Part shown: positions 44,682-54,800 of the stretch, in pieces | Numbering within the stretch: the stretch's first letter is position 1 | Layout: each line of letters opens with the position of its first letter | DNA from: Herbiconiux sp. A18JL235 | Lineage (GTDB): Bacteria; Actinomycetota; Actinomycetes; Actinomycetales; Microbacteriaceae | DNA length: 64,000 nt | Direction of reading: 5' to 3' | Assembly: GCF_040939305.1 (NCBI RefSeq) | Contig: NZ_CP162511.1 | Coordinates: forward strand, 1 to 64,000 | The notes under the pieces: model-generated | What the model was told of the DNA's origin: nothing | Databases searched by the model: none | Seen by the model: only the letters and a program-made list of their open reading frames with translations | Position numbers and translations under genes: made by a program

Positions 44682-45959
44682 ATGACCCGACGTCCGCTTC
44701 TGCTGATCCCGATCGCCGCAGCGGCACTGCTCCTCGCCGCCTGCACCCCGTCCTCCGCGCCCGAGCCCGCCGCCGATCCGGTCGCCGAAGGAAGCACCCC
44801 GCCTCCCGACGCCGCCTCCGGTGACGGTGAGGGCTCCGGCGACGCCACCAGCGCATCCGACGACCCCTTCACCCCGGTGATCGCGCGCGTGCTGAGCACC
44901 CCGCGGCCCGTGCCGACCACCGACGGTCTGGTGCACATCGCCTACGAGCTCTACCTCAGCAACGTCACCACCCAGACGGCGACGATCGAGACCATCGACG
45001 TGCTCGACGGGAAGGGCAGATCGCTCGAGCGCCTCGACGGCGACGAGGTCGTGCCCTGGGTGCATGTGTCGGGCACGACCGAGCCGGGGCGGGTCATCGG
45101 GGCCGGCCAGGGCGCCCTGGTGTGGCTCGACGTCACCGTCGAGTCGATGGACGACGTGCCCGCGAAGCTCGCGCACGACGTGACCTTCGGGTTCGACCCC
45201 GGCGCCCCGCCCATCATCACCCCGGAGATGACGGAGCGGCTCGCGAGCACCCCGGTCGACCACCAGGCGCCCGTCGTGATCGCGCCGCCCCTGCGGGGCG
45301 ACGGCTGGCTGAACGGCAACAGCTGCTGCGCCGTCACGCCGCACCGCGGGGCGGTGAACCCCATCGGCGGCTCGTACCACGCCCCCGAGCGCTACGCGAT
45401 CGACTACGTGCAGCTCGACTCGAACGGCTCGTTCGTGACCGGGCCCGTCGACGAGCTCTCGAGCTACCCCTACTTCGGCGCCGACATCCTCGCCGTGGGA
45501 GACGGACCGATCGTCTCGATGCGGTTCGACCTCCCCGAGCAGAGGCCGGGCGCCAACCCGACCGGCCTCACGGTCGACGAGTACGGCGGCAACCACATCG
45601 TGCAACAGCTCGGCGACGGCGTGTACGCGTTCTACGCGCACCTGCAGCCCGGCAACCCCGCAGGCGTCGAGGTGGGCCAGCGACTGTCGACCGGTGACGT
45701 CATCGGGCTGCTCGGTAATACCGGCAACACCGACTCACCGCACCTGCACTTCCACCTCATGGACTCCCCGAGCCCGCTCGGCTCGAACGGCGTGCCCTTC
45801 GTCTACGACGATTTCAGGCTGGCCGGCGAGATCACCGCCGACGACCTGTTCGCCAACCTGACGGCCGGAGGCCCGTTCGAGATCGCCACGGGCGACCGCG
45901 GCGAACGCGAAGACCTGTACCCGCTCTGGCTCACCGTCACCGACTACGCCGGGCCGTGA
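44682..45959 (+). CDS. Lipoprotein with M23-like peptidase domain
   Basis: A 425-residue exported lipoprotein (lipobox LLAAC, Cys21) with a Ser/Pro/Gly/Asp-rich linker to about residue 60, a beta-rich domain of unknown type (about 65-195) and a C-terminal M23/LytM-like domain. In that domain HAPERYAIDY and SPHLHFHLMD resemble the zinc ligands, and GNTGNTDSPHLHF is typical. The first motif has more residues between His and Asp than in classical LytM, so activity on peptidoglycan is probable but not certain. It stands alone between the Zur operon and rpmB. Confidence 0.82.
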   Translation: MTRRPLLLIPIAAAALLLAACTPSSAPEPAADPVAEGSTPPPDAASGDGEGSGDATSASDDPFTPVIARVLSTPRPVPTTDGLVHIAYELYLSNVTTQTATIETIDVLDGKGRSLERLDGDEVVPWVHVSGTTEPGRVIGAGQGALVWLDVTVESMDDVPAKLAHDVTFGFDPGAPPIITPEMTERLASTPVDHQAPVVIAPPLRGDGWLNGNSCCAVTPHRGAVNPIGGSYHAPERYAIDYVQLDSNGSFVTGPVDELSSYPYFGADILAVGDGPIVSMRFDLPEQRPGANPTGLTVDEYGGNHIVQQLGDGVYAFYAHLQPGNPAGVEVGQRLSTGDVIGLLGNTGNTDSPHLHFHLMDSPSPLGSNGVPFVYDDFRLAGEITADDLFANLTAGGPFEIATGDRGEREDLYPLWLTVTDYAGP

Positions 45960-45973
45960 CCGGCGGGCCCGAC

Positions 45974-46002
45974 TTGCCGCCCGGGCGCCGCTCGTCTAAG
46001 CT
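45974..46002 (+). promoter_or_regulatory. Promoter of rpmB-rpmG-rpsN
   Basis: TTGCCG (45974-45979) and TAAGCT (45997-46002) with a 17-base spacer. The leader to rpmB is about 100 bases and contains a hairpin (GGCCCG/CGGGCC, 46036-46055). No Zur-like palindrome is visible. Confidence 0.5.
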
Positions 46003-46113
46003 TACACGGTTGGGTGGAATCCTCCGCCCATTGCGGGCCCGTCACGAGTCGGGCCTGTCGACAAGTCATCTTGGGTGAGGCGCTCGTCTCACGGTAACCA
46101 AATGGAGGAAACA

Positions 46114-46350
46114 ATGGCAGCAGTGTGCCAGGTGACAGGAGCCGTTCCCGGCTTCGGTCACAACATCTCGCACTCGCACCGTCGCACCAAGCGGCGCTTC
46201 GACCCGAACGTGCAGAAGAAGACGTACTACGTGCCGTCGCTTCGCCGTAACGTCACCCTGACGCTGTCCGCCAAGGGCATCAAGGTCATCGACGCCCGTG
46301 GCATCGAGGCCGTCGTCAAGGACATCCAGGCTCGGGGGATCAAGCTCTAA
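46114..46350 (+). CDS. rpmB: 50S ribosomal protein L28
   Basis: A 78-residue protein of the large subunit. The beginning [20 protein letters not shown] keeps one cysteine but lacks the second of the CxxC pair, so it is of the zinc-free type. The ATG at 46114 follows AATGGAGGAAAC, a strong ribosome site. rpmG begins at the last base of its stop codon. Confidence 0.96.
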   Translation: MAAVCQVTGAVPGFGHNISHSHRRTKRRFDPNVQKKTYYVPSLRRNVTLTLSAKGIKVIDARGIEAVVKDIQARGIKL

Positions 46351-46517
46351 TGGCAAAGCAGCAGGACGTCCGTCCCATCATCAAGCTCCGCTCGACGGCG
46401 GGCACCGGTTACACCTACGTGACCAAGAAGAACCGTCGCAACGACCCCGACCGCCTCGTGCTGAAGAAGTACGACCCGGTCATCCGCAAGCACGTCGACT
46501 TCCGAGAGGAGCGGTAA
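46350..46517 (+). CDS. rpmG: 50S ribosomal protein L33 (zinc-free form)
   Basis: A 55-residue protein, [18 protein letters not shown] at the start and [10 protein letters not shown] at the end. It has no cysteines, whereas zinc-binding L33 has two CxxC pairs. The frame is short and sits between rpmB and rpsN with a one-base overlap upstream and four bases downstream. Confidence 0.96.
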   Translation: MAKQQDVRPIIKLRSTAGTGYTYVTKKNRRNDPDRLVLKKYDPVIRKHVDFREER

Positions 46518-46521
46518 ACAC

Positions 46522-46827
46522 ATGGCCAAGAAGAGCAAGATCGCCCGCAACGAGCAGCGCAAGGTCGTCGTGGAGCGGTACGCCGCGAAGCGTCTCGAGC
46601 TGAAGAAGGCTCTCGTCAGCCCCACGTCCACCGACGAGGAGCGCGAGGCCGCACGCCTCGGCCTGCAGAAGCTCCCCCGCAACGCCTCGCCCATCCGCGT
46701 GCGCAGCCGCGACTCGGTCGACGGCCGCCCCCGTGGTGTGCTCACCAAGTTCGGAATCTCGCGTGTGCGGTTCCGCGACATGGCGCACCGAGGCGAGTTG
46801 CCGGGCATTACGAAGTCCAGCTGGTAA
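46522..46827 (+). CDS. rpsN: 30S ribosomal protein S14 (long, zinc-free form)
   Basis: A 101-residue S14 of the long type that has no zinc ribbon. It begins [20 protein letters not shown] and ends with the S14 signature [24 protein letters not shown] block and KSSW. Many actinobacteria carry a short zinc-type S14 in the main ribosomal operon and this type as a zinc-saving copy; whether a second copy exists cannot be seen here. Confidence 0.95.
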   Translation: MAKKSKIARNEQRKVVVERYAAKRLELKKALVSPTSTDEEREAARLGLQKLPRNASPIRVRSRDSVDGRPRGVLTKFGISRVRFRDMAHRGELPGITKSSW

Positions 46828-46860
46828 GTTACCCTCGGTCGAACAGACCAACCGAACTGG

Positions 46861-46880
46861 CCCCGGTGGCCGGGGTTGTT
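46861..46880 (+). terminator. Possible terminator after rpsN
   Basis: CCCCGG and CCGGGG form a six-base stem with a three-base loop, followed by TTGTT. It lies in the 105-base gap before hup and could stop or attenuate transcription. Confidence 0.4.
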
Positions 46881-46932
46881 CCACTGTCAACAGCTGCATC
46901 CGCAGCGAAATGGTCCGAGGAGGACACCTTAA

Positions 46933-47220
46933 ATGGCTGACAAGTCACTCAACAAGACCGAGCTCGTCGCAGCCGTCGCCGCCGCTTCCGGCCAGACCCA
47001 GGCTTCGGTGAACGAGGTTCTCGACGCTCTGTTCTCGACCCTGGCCGACTCGGTCGCCAGCGGCACCAAGGTCACCATCCCGGGCTGGCTCGCTGTCGAG
47101 CGCACCTCGCGCGCCGCTCGCACCGGCCGCAACCCGCAGACCGGCGCCACCATCGAGATCCCCGCGGGCCACTCCGTGAAGATCTCGGCCGGCTCGAAGC
47201 TCAAGGCTGCCGCCAAGTAG
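46933..47220 (+). CDS. hup: HU family DNA-binding protein
   Basis: A 95-residue nucleoid protein, dimeric, that bends DNA. It begins MADKSLNKTELVAAVA, has the HU core and the beta-arm region GRNPQTGATIEIPAGHSVKI, ending in a short AAAK tail. It does not have the long lysine-rich tail of mycobacterial HupB. A GGAGGACACC ribosome site precedes the ATG. A strong terminator follows. Confidence 0.97.
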   Translation: MADKSLNKTELVAAVAAASGQTQASVNEVLDALFSTLADSVASGTKVTIPGWLAVERTSRAARTGRNPQTGATIEIPAGHSVKISAGSKLKAAAK

Positions 47221-47239
47221 CCTTCGGCTCACCAGCTCG

Positions 47240-47269
47240 AGAGGGCGACGACTTCGGTCGTCGCCCTCT
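47240..47269 (+). terminator. Terminator after hup
   Basis: Perfect 12-base stem AGAGGGCGACGA/TCGTCGCCCTCT with the stable loop CTTCGG, 19 bases after the hup stop. Confidence 0.9.
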
Positions 47270-47363
47270 CTGCTGTTAACGGCGGATGCTGTTGACGGTG
47301 GACGCTGTCGACCGCGGCTGCGCCTGCGCATCCGCACCGGGCGGAGGCACAGGCAGCGGCGCG

Positions 47364-47369
47364 TAAAGT
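47364..47369 (+). promoter_or_regulatory. -10 element of a probably leaderless copD-ctaG transcript
   Basis: TAAAGT ends six bases before the GTG at 47376. No ribosome site is seen. Confidence 0.55.
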
Positions 47370-47375
47370 GGTCGG

Positions 47376-49379
47376 GTGCTGAGAGTCGTGCGGGTCGCCG
47401 GTCCTGCCGCCCTGGTGGCGGTCTCGGTGGCGGCGCTCCTCGCGGCCCTCGCCATCGGTGGCGGCGCTGCGCCGCAGCTGCTCGAAGACCCCGGCGCGGT
47501 GGTGCGCTACGGGCTCCCTGCGGCCTCGATGCTCGTCAACATCGCCGCCGCAGGCATGATCGGCTCGATCGGCCTCGTCCTCTTCGTCTTCCCGGGCGAC
47601 AGCCCCGTGGCCGCCCGTACCCTCGACGTCGCCGCCGGCTCCGCAGCTCTGTTCACCGTCGCCGCCGGGCTGACCGGCTTCTTCAGCTACCTCAGCGTCA
47701 CCGCGCGGGCGCTGAGTTTCGACGACACCTTCTCGCAGGGTCTCGGCCAGTTCCTCACCGCCATCCCGCTCGGTCAGGCGTGGCTGCAGACAACCCTCAC
47801 GGGCGCCGTGGTCACCGTGCTCTGCTTCGCCGTGCGCAACCAGACCGCCCTGTTCTTCGTCGGACTCCTCGCCGTGGCGTCGCTGTGGCCGATGGCCCAG
47901 CAGGGCCACGCCGCCGGAACCGATGGCCACGACGCGGCCATCACCGCTCTGATGCTCCACCTCGTCTTCGCGGCTGCCTGGCTGGGGGGTCTCGTCGTCA
48001 TCGCCATCCTGAGTCGTCAGCTCGACACCCCGCGGCTCGTCGACGTGGTGGCGCGCTACTCCAGCGTCGCCCTGGTGTGCTTCATCGTGGTGGCGGCGTC
48101 GGGCTACGTGAGCGCGGAGCTCCGGGTGGGCTCGCTCGACCGCCTGCTCACCCCCTACGGCGTGCTGGTGCTCGTGAAGGTCGGCGCGCTCGTCGCGCTC
48201 GGGGTGTTCGGCGCGTTCCACCGCCGATTCGTGATCGGCCGGCTCGCCGACACCGGCCGGCGCCGGCACTTCTGGTGGCTGGTCGTCGCCGAGCTCGCGT
48301 TCATGGGCATCGCCACCGGCTTCGCCGCCGCACTCGCCCGTACGGCCACCCCGGTTCCCGAGACCGTGCCGCCCGAGCAGACGGCGGCGCAGATCCTCAC
48401 CGGAACGCAGCTGCCCCCTGAGCCGACGGTGGAGCGCTTCCTCACCCTGTGGAACTTCGACCTCATCTGGGTGCTGGTGTGCGCCTTCGGCATCGTGTTC
48501 TACCTCGCGGGCGTCTGGCGCCTGCACCGGCGCGGCGACCGCTGGCCCTGGTACCGCACGGTGCTGTGGGTCGCGGGCATGCTGATGCTGTTCTACGTCA
48601 CCAACGGCGGCCTCAACGTCTACGAGAAGTTCCTCTTCTCGGCTCACATGTTCGGGCACATGACCCTCAGCATGGCCATCCCGCTGCTGCTCGTGCCGGC
48701 CGGCCCCGTGACGCTCGCACTCCGCGCCATCCGCAAGCGCGACGACGGCAGCCGCGGCATGCGCGAGTGGATCCTGCTCGCCGTGCACTCCCGTGTCGCC
48801 GCGGTCATCGCGAACCCCATCGTCGCGGGCGTGCTCTTCGCCACCAGCCTCGTCGCCTTCTACTACACGCCGTTGTTCCGCTGGGCGACCGAAGACCACC
48901 TCGGGCACGAGTGGATGATCGTGCACTTCCTCATCGTCGGCTACCTCTTCGTGCAGGCTCTCATCGGCATCGACCCGGTGCCCTACAAGCTGCCCTACCC
49001 GTTCCGCCTGGTGCTGCTACTGGCCACGATGGCGTTCCACGCCTTCTTCGGTCTCGCGCTCATGGAGGGCACGGGGCTGCTGCTCGCCGACTGGTTCGGC
49101 GCCACCGGCCGCACCTGGGCCGCCGACGCCCTCGAAGACCAGCAGACCGGCGGCGGCATCGCCTGGAGCATCGGTGAGATCCCCACCGTCATCCTCGCCT
49201 TCGTCGTCGCGGTTCAATGGAGCCGCAACGACAAGAAGGAGACCACGCGTCGCGACCGCAACGCCGATCGCACGGGCGAGGCCGAGCTCGAGGAGTACAA
49301 CCGGATGCTCGCTCAGCTCGCCGGAGGCAGCGGGCGCTCCGAGGGCGGTCGACAGGGCGAGGGCTCAGCTCCGCGGTGA
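47376..49379 (+). CDS. Fused CopD-like and CtaG-like copper/cytochrome oxidase assembly membrane protein
   Basis: A 667-residue membrane protein with about 15 helices. The N-terminal half resembles CopD (copper import or resistance), with a histidine in QQGHAAGTDGHDAAITALMLHL near residue 175. The C-terminal half resembles Caa3-type CtaG, with NGGLNVYEKFLFSAHMFGHM near 408 and DHLGHEWMIVHFL near 507. Such fusions are common in actinobacteria and probably bring copper to cytochrome oxidase. The cytoplasmic tail is charged. The last 15 bases overlap the convergent gene. Confidence 0.88.
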   Translation: MLRVVRVAGPAALVAVSVAALLAALAIGGGAAPQLLEDPGAVVRYGLPAASMLVNIAAAGMIGSIGLVLFVFPGDSPVAARTLDVAAGSAALFTVAAGLTGFFSYLSVTARALSFDDTFSQGLGQFLTAIPLGQAWLQTTLTGAVVTVLCFAVRNQTALFFVGLLAVASLWPMAQQGHAAGTDGHDAAITALMLHLVFAAAWLGGLVVIAILSRQLDTPRLVDVVARYSSVALVCFIVVAASGYVSAELRVGSLDRLLTPYGVLVLVKVGALVALGVFGAFHRRFVIGRLADTGRRRHFWWLVVAELAFMGIATGFAAALARTATPVPETVPPEQTAAQILTGTQLPPEPTVERFLTLWNFDLIWVLVCAFGIVFYLAGVWRLHRRGDRWPWYRTVLWVAGMLMLFYVTNGGLNVYEKFLFSAHMFGHMTLSMAIPLLLVPAGPVTLALRAIRKRDDGSRGMREWILLAVHSRVAAVIANPIVAGVLFATSLVAFYYTPLFRWATEDHLGHEWMIVHFLIVGYLFVQALIGIDPVPYKLPYPFRLVLLLATMAFHAFFGLALMEGTGLLLADWFGATGRTWAADALEDQQTGGGIAWSIGEIPTVILAFVVAVQWSRNDKKETTRRDRNADRTGEAELEEYNRMLAQLAGGSGRSEGGRQGEGSAPR

Positions 49380-50423
49380 GAACGCGATCGAGCCGTCGGG
49401 CTCGACGGACACCGCGAAGCTCACGTCGAAGGGCACGAGTTCGTCGCGCGTGGTGACGGTGCCGTCGAACAGTGACCGGATGTCGACGACGACCCGCGCG
49501 GTGCCCCGGGCGTTCGGCACCACCCAGCTGTCCTGCCCGGCGAGCAGGGTGAGCTGGGGGTAGCTCTCGATCGACCAGACAGGCTCCGAGACGATGCGGT
49601 CGTTGACATCGAGGCCGAACGGGCATCCGGGCGGGTACAGCAGCCGTTGGGTGACGCAGTCGGCGAGGAAGCCGTCGACCGCCGTCTGCACCTCGGCGAG
49701 GAAGCCCGTGGTGGGCTGCACGTCGACAATCGCGCTGACCGGGGTGCGGGGCTTTGTCGCCGCCAGCGGCACGGCCCGTGAACCGAGCTGCTCGGAATGG
49801 TGGGAGAGCATCACGAGGCTCGGCACGAGCATCTCGTAGGAGCTGCTGGCGTGGAACGCTGTCGGGTCGCCGGCCGAGACCTGCACGGCGCCCGCGGTGA
49901 AGTCGGAGGCGTGCGACACGGTGATGGTGGCGGTCGCGCTGGGCGAGCGCACGAACGACCACTCGGGGAAGACCAGCCAGCTGGTTCCGGTGCGCTCCAC
50001 GTCGAACTCGCTCTGCGCCGTCACGGTGTACGGGTTGGAGTCGCCCCGCACGGGGGTGCCGGTGAGGGTGTAGGAGAACACCATGCGGTGCCGGCCCGGG
50101 GTGATCTCGGTGTCGCTCACCAACTCGATGTCGGAGAGCCCGCCGAGTGCGTCGGGGGTGATGAGCGATGCCTCGCCGGTGCCGGGAGCGTCGTCGGTGA
50201 CGAGCTTCACACCCGGGGTGGCGAGGGCCGCCGCCACGTCGTGGTCGGCGACGGCGTCGAGGTAGATGCGCACGAACGCGGGCGCGCTGTACAACTCGCG
50301 GTTCAGGATGCCGATCGCTGAGAACGCCGCGGCCACCGTGAGCAGGAGCAGCCCGGTGTAGATGACCACCGATCTCTGGAGTGCGTCGCGGGAGTTCTCC
50401 CCAGCATCCGCCTCGTCGGTCAT
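49365..50423 (-). CDS. Membrane-anchored protein of unknown function
   Basis: A 352-residue protein with a short cytoplasmic N-terminus, one membrane helix (VVIYTGLLLLTVAAAFSAIGIL, about residues 20-40) and an extracellular part rich in beta-strands. A cysteine pair in DCVTQRLLYPPGC may form a disulfide. I recognise no family; repeated domains in the NTF2-like style (FVRIYLDAVADHDVAAALA near the start) are suggestive only. The ATG at 50423 has TAAACT six bases upstream; a GTG at 50429 is less likely. It is divergent from the Pif1-like gene. Confidence 0.75.
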   Translation of the reverse strand: MTDEADAGENSRDALQRSVVIYTGLLLLTVAAAFSAIGILNRELYSAPAFVRIYLDAVADHDVAAALATPGVKLVTDDAPGTGEASLITPDALGGLSDIELVSDTEITPGRHRMVFSYTLTGTPVRGDSNPYTVTAQSEFDVERTGTSWLVFPEWSFVRSPSATATITVSHASDFTAGAVQVSAGDPTAFHASSSYEMLVPSLVMLSHHSEQLGSRAVPLAATKPRTPVSAIVDVQPTTGFLAEVQTAVDGFLADCVTQRLLYPPGCPFGLDVNDRIVSEPVWSIESYPQLTLLAGQDSWVVPNARGTARVVVDIRSLFDGTVTTRDELVPFDVSFAVSVEPDGSIAFSPRS

Positions 50424-50429
50424 CTCCAC

Positions 50430-50435
50430 AGTTTA
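50430..50435 (-). promoter_or_regulatory. -10 element of a probably leaderless transcript
   Basis: On the minus strand TAAACT ends six bases before the ATG at 50423. Confidence 0.5.
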
Positions 50436-50467
50436 CGGTGACCCCTCTCGACGGCCTCGGGGGCCGG

Positions 50468-50473
50468 TAGATT
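50468..50473 (+). promoter_or_regulatory. -10 element of a probably leaderless transcript (Pif1-like gene)
   Basis: TAGATT ends six bases before the ATG at 50480. A GGAG follows immediately but is too close to the ATG to act as a normal ribosome site. Confidence 0.5.
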
Positions 50474-50479
50474 GGAGTG

Positions 50480-51754
50480 ATGGACAGGCCAGCGCTCTCG
50501 GCCGAGCAGCAGAGGGTGTTCGACCTCATCGAAGGCACCCGCGAGCACGTGTTCGTCACCGGTCGCGCAGGCACCGGCAAGTCGACGCTGCTCAACCACC
50601 TCTCGTGGAACACCGAGAAGCAGCTCGTCATCTCGGCACCTACGGGGGTCGCCGCCCTCAATGTCGGCGGGCAGACCATCCACTCCTTGTTCAAGCTGCC
50701 GATCGGGGTCATCGCCGACCACGAGATCGAGCAGGGCGGTGAGGTGCGGAAGCTGCTCAACACCATCGACACCCTCGTCATCGACGAGGTCTCGATGGTG
50801 AACGCCGACCTCATGGATGCGATCGACCGCAGCCTCCGTCAGGCCAGGCAGCGCCCCGCCGAGGCCTTCGGTGGCGTTCAGGTGGTGCTGTTCGGCGACC
50901 CGTACCAGCTCGCCCCGGTGCCGGGCGACGCCGACGAGCGCGCCTACTTCGCCGACCGCTACCGGTCGATGTGGTTCTTCGACGCGCGGGTGTGGGAGGA
51001 GGCGCCGCTCCGTATCGTCGAGCTCACCGAGGTGCACCGTCAGCACGACGACGACTTCAAGTTCATGCTCAACGCCGTTCGGTTCGGCATGGTCACCAAG
51101 GAGATCGCCGACGCGCTGAACGGTGCGGGCGCGCGCACTCCCCCCGCAGACGGCGCGATCACCCTCGCCACACGCAACGATTCGGTGAACCGCATCAATC
51201 AGAGTGCGCTGGCGCGCCTGCCCGGCCGCGTGCTGAGCGCGAAGGCCGAGATCTCGGGCGACTTCGCGGGGCGGGCCTACCCGGCCGATGTGAACCTCGA
51301 GCTCAAGGTGGAGGCCCAGGTGATGTTCCTCCGCAACGACGGCGACCAGCGCTGGGTGAACGGCACGGTCGGCACCGTCACCAAGATCGACTCGACCGTG
51401 TGGGTCGACGTCGACGGCGAGGTGCACGAGGTCGACCCGGTGGCCTGGGAGAAGCACCGCTACTCCTACTCCCCCGAGTCGAAGCAGCTCACCAAGGAGG
51501 TGATCGGCGAGTTCACCCAGTTCCCGCTGCGGCTGGCCTGGGCGGTCACCATCCACAAGTCGCAGGGGCAGACCTACGACGAGGCGATCGTCGACCTCGG
51601 CTCCCGGGTGTTCAGCCCCGGCCAGACCTATGTGGCGCTCAGCCGCCTCACCACTCTCGACGGCCTCTACCTCACCAGGCCGTTGAAGCCCAGCGACATC
51701 ATCGTCGACAAAGCCGTCCTCGCCTTCATGCAGCGCGCCACCCGCCCCCGCTGA
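50480..51754 (+). CDS. Pif1/RecD2-like superfamily 1 helicase
   Basis: A 424-residue SF1B-type ATPase. Motif I is VTGRAGTGKSTLLNHL, motif II is TLVIDEVSMVNADLMD, motif III contains VVLFGDPYQLAPVP, and the C-terminal motif block WAVTIHKSQGQTYDEAIVDL with YVALSRLTTLDGLYL matches Pif1-like helicases. It lacks the N-terminal and C-terminal extensions of RecD. Proteins of this kind unwind 5'-3' and resolve G-quadruplex or forked DNA. The neighbours give no further hint about its job. Confidence 0.88.
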   Translation: MDRPALSAEQQRVFDLIEGTREHVFVTGRAGTGKSTLLNHLSWNTEKQLVISAPTGVAALNVGGQTIHSLFKLPIGVIADHEIEQGGEVRKLLNTIDTLVIDEVSMVNADLMDAIDRSLRQARQRPAEAFGGVQVVLFGDPYQLAPVPGDADERAYFADRYRSMWFFDARVWEEAPLRIVELTEVHRQHDDDFKFMLNAVRFGMVTKEIADALNGAGARTPPADGAITLATRNDSVNRINQSALARLPGRVLSAKAEISGDFAGRAYPADVNLELKVEAQVMFLRNDGDQRWVNGTVGTVTKIDSTVWVDVDGEVHEVDPVAWEKHRYSYSPESKQLTKEVIGEFTQFPLRLAWAVTIHKSQGQTYDEAIVDLGSRVFSPGQTYVALSRLTTLDGLYLTRPLKPSDIIVDKAVLAFMQRATRPR

Positions 51755-51837
51755 CGTCTGGCGCCCCCCACTAAGGGGGGGACTCCCGGGCCCCGACGGG
51801 GTGCTGCGTGACCGATACCCTCAGAGGGGAGGGGCAC

Positions 51838-54800
51838 ATGGCTACGCTGCTGTACAGGATCGGGCGCTTCGCCGCGCATCGGAGCATCGCGGTGATAGTG
51901 GGATGGGTGGTGCTGCTCGGGTTGTTCGTCGGCGGCGCCGGCGCGCTCGGCGGCACCATGAGCTCCTCCTTCGCCATCCCAGGCACCGAGTCGCAGCAGG
52001 CCATCGACATGCTCGACCAGCGCTTCCCGCAGGCCTCGGGGGGCAGCGCCAAGGTCATCTACGTGCCGCCGTCGGGGCAGAAGATCGATGCCTTCGAGAG
52101 CCAGATCGCCGCATCCGTCACCGCGCTCGGCTCGGTCGACCACGTGTCGATGGTGACGGGGCCGTTCGACGCCAACGCGTCGGCGCAGGTCAACGACGAC
52201 AGCAGCATGGCGTACACGACCGTGCAGCTCGACGTCGCGAGCTCCCAGCTGAGCGAGGCCGAGAACGAGGCGATCGTCGCCGCGGGCGAGAAGGCGGCGA
52301 CCGACGGGGTCACGGTCTACTTCTCCGGGGTCACCGACCCGCCGGAGGCCGGGGTCGACTACACCGAGGCCATCGGCCTGCTGGTGGCCTTCGTCGTGCT
52401 CCTCATCACCTTCGGCTCACTGCTCGCAGCCGGCATGCCGCTCGTCACCTCGGTGATCGGCGTCGCCATCACGACCACCACCATCACCATCGCGTCGGGC
52501 TTCGTGAGCATCTCCTCCACGGCGCCGCTGCTCGCCACGATGCTCGGACTCGCCGTCGGCATCGACTACGCCCTGTTCATCGTGGCGCGGCACCGTACCC
52601 AGCTCATCCACGGCATGGACCCGAAGGAATCGGCCGCCACCGCCGTGGCCACCGCGGGCAGCGCGGTCGTCTTCGCAGGTCTCACGGTCATCATCGCCCT
52701 GCTCGGCCTCTCGGTGGTGCAGATCCCCTTCCTCACCGTGATGGGCATCGGCGCCGCCATCTCGGTCGTGATCGCCGTCGTCGTGGCACTCACCCTGCTT
52801 CCCGCCATCCTCGGCCTGTTCGGTCGGCGCCTCATCCCGAAGCCCACCTCGCGCGCCGCTCGGCGCGAGCTCGCGTCCGCCGACCCGCACGCGAAGAAGA
52901 CCACGCTCGGGGCGCGCTGGGTGGCGCTCGCCACCGCCAAGCCCGTCATCACCGTCGCCGTGGTGGTGATCGGGCTGGTCGTCGTCGCGCTCCCCGCCGC
53001 ATCGCTCCGGCTCACGCTGCCCGACGCCGGGTACGACCCGAGCGGCTCGATGTCGCGCGAGGGGTACGACCAGCTGAGCGAGGGCTTCGGCCCCGGCTTC
53101 AACGGGCCACTGCTCATCACCGCCGACATCGCCGCGGTGACAGACCTCGACTCGGCCCGCACCGCGCTGCACGACCAGTTCACCGGCCTCCCCGACGTCG
53201 CGAGCGTGAGCCAGGCGTTGCCGAATGCCACTCTCGACATGCTCATCGTGTCGATCATCCCCGACAGTTCGCCCGACAGCGTCGCCACCGAGCAGCTGGT
53301 GCACGGCATCCGTGACAGCGAAGCCGCCTTCGAGAAGGCGAACGGCTTCGGCTACCAGGTGACCGGGCAGACCGCGCTCGGCATCGACGTGTCGGCGCGG
53401 CTCGCCGACGCCCTGTTGCCGTTCGCGGTGGTCGTGGTGGGCCTGTGCATCATCCTGCTCACCATCGTCTTCCGCTCCCTCGCAGTGCCCATCTCGGCGA
53501 CCATCGGCTACCTGCTCTCGGTGGCTGCGTCGTTCGGCATCGTCACCGCGGTGTTCGAGTGGGGCTGGCTCGCCGATGTGCTCGGCGTGGCCAAGGTGGG
53601 CCCGGTCATCAGCTTCTTCCCCATCCTCCTCATGGCGGTGCTGTTCGGCCTCGCCATGGACTACCAGGTCTTCCTGGTGTCGCGGATGCGCGAGGTGTAC
53701 AGCGAGACCGGCGACGCCCACTTCTCGGTGCGCCACGGTTTCGTGGGAGCCGCCCGGGTGGTGACGGCTGCCGCCTGCATCATGTTCGCCGTGTTCGCGA
53801 GCTTCGTGCCGGGCGGCAACGCCGTGCTGCAGCCGATCGCCCTCGGCCTCGCGGCGGGCGTGTTCATCGACGCCTTCCTCGTGCGCATGACCTTCATCCC
53901 GGCACTCATGATGCTGCTCGGTAAGCTCGGCTGGGCCATCCCGAAGCGGCTGGCGCGCATCCTGCCGAACGTCGACCTCGAGGGCGAGGGCGTGCGCGAG
54001 ATGCTCGACGCGGTGCGGTGGCGTCCGTTGCCCGCGCCCGACGCGCCGCCCTTCGCCGTGGCCGCGGAGCGCGCGGTCGTCGAGTCCGCCGCCGAAGGCG
54101 AGCTCGTCGCCCCCTTCGACGTGCGCGCCGAGGCGGGCGACCTGGTGATCGTGACCGGAGCGGTCGGCACCCACCCCGAGGCCGTCGTCGCCGCGATGGC
54201 CGGGAGGCAGCGGCTGCTCGAGGGCCACCTGCGCGTGCTCGACCGCCCCCTCCCCGTGCACGCGGCCGAGCTGCGCCGCCACAGCGTGCTCGTGGCGCGG
54301 CCGGTCGACGACGACCTGCTGGCCGACCGCATCCCGCTCGGCTCGTTGCCCGCCGTCGCACGGAGGGTGCAGGAGCGGCTGCAGCGCGAGCTCGGCGAGG
54401 AACTCGCTGAGCTCTGGGGCGGAGCTCTCGCGGAGGAGTGGATGCGCCAGCTCGCGGAGGCCACGGCCGCCGCGGCGACGGTGACCGACCGGCGCGGGCG
54501 CGCCACCGCCAAGGTGGGGCTCGTCGCCGTCGACGGCACCGGCATCCCCACCGCCCACCTGCAGCACGCGCTCTCGATCGTCGACGCAGCACTGCCGCTC
54601 ACCGCCACGCTCGTCGTCGCCCACCACGGGGCGCGGCTCGAGGCGGGCACCCGTCCTGTGCAGGTGGTGGAGCTCGCCGCGGTGCGTCCGGAGCCGCGGG
54701 CGCTGCCGGGCCTGCCGGGTCTGCCGGCGGCACCGGATGGCGCTCCGGGAGACCAGGCGGCCCTCGACGCACCATCGGGACGCGGTGGCGGCCCGGCCCC

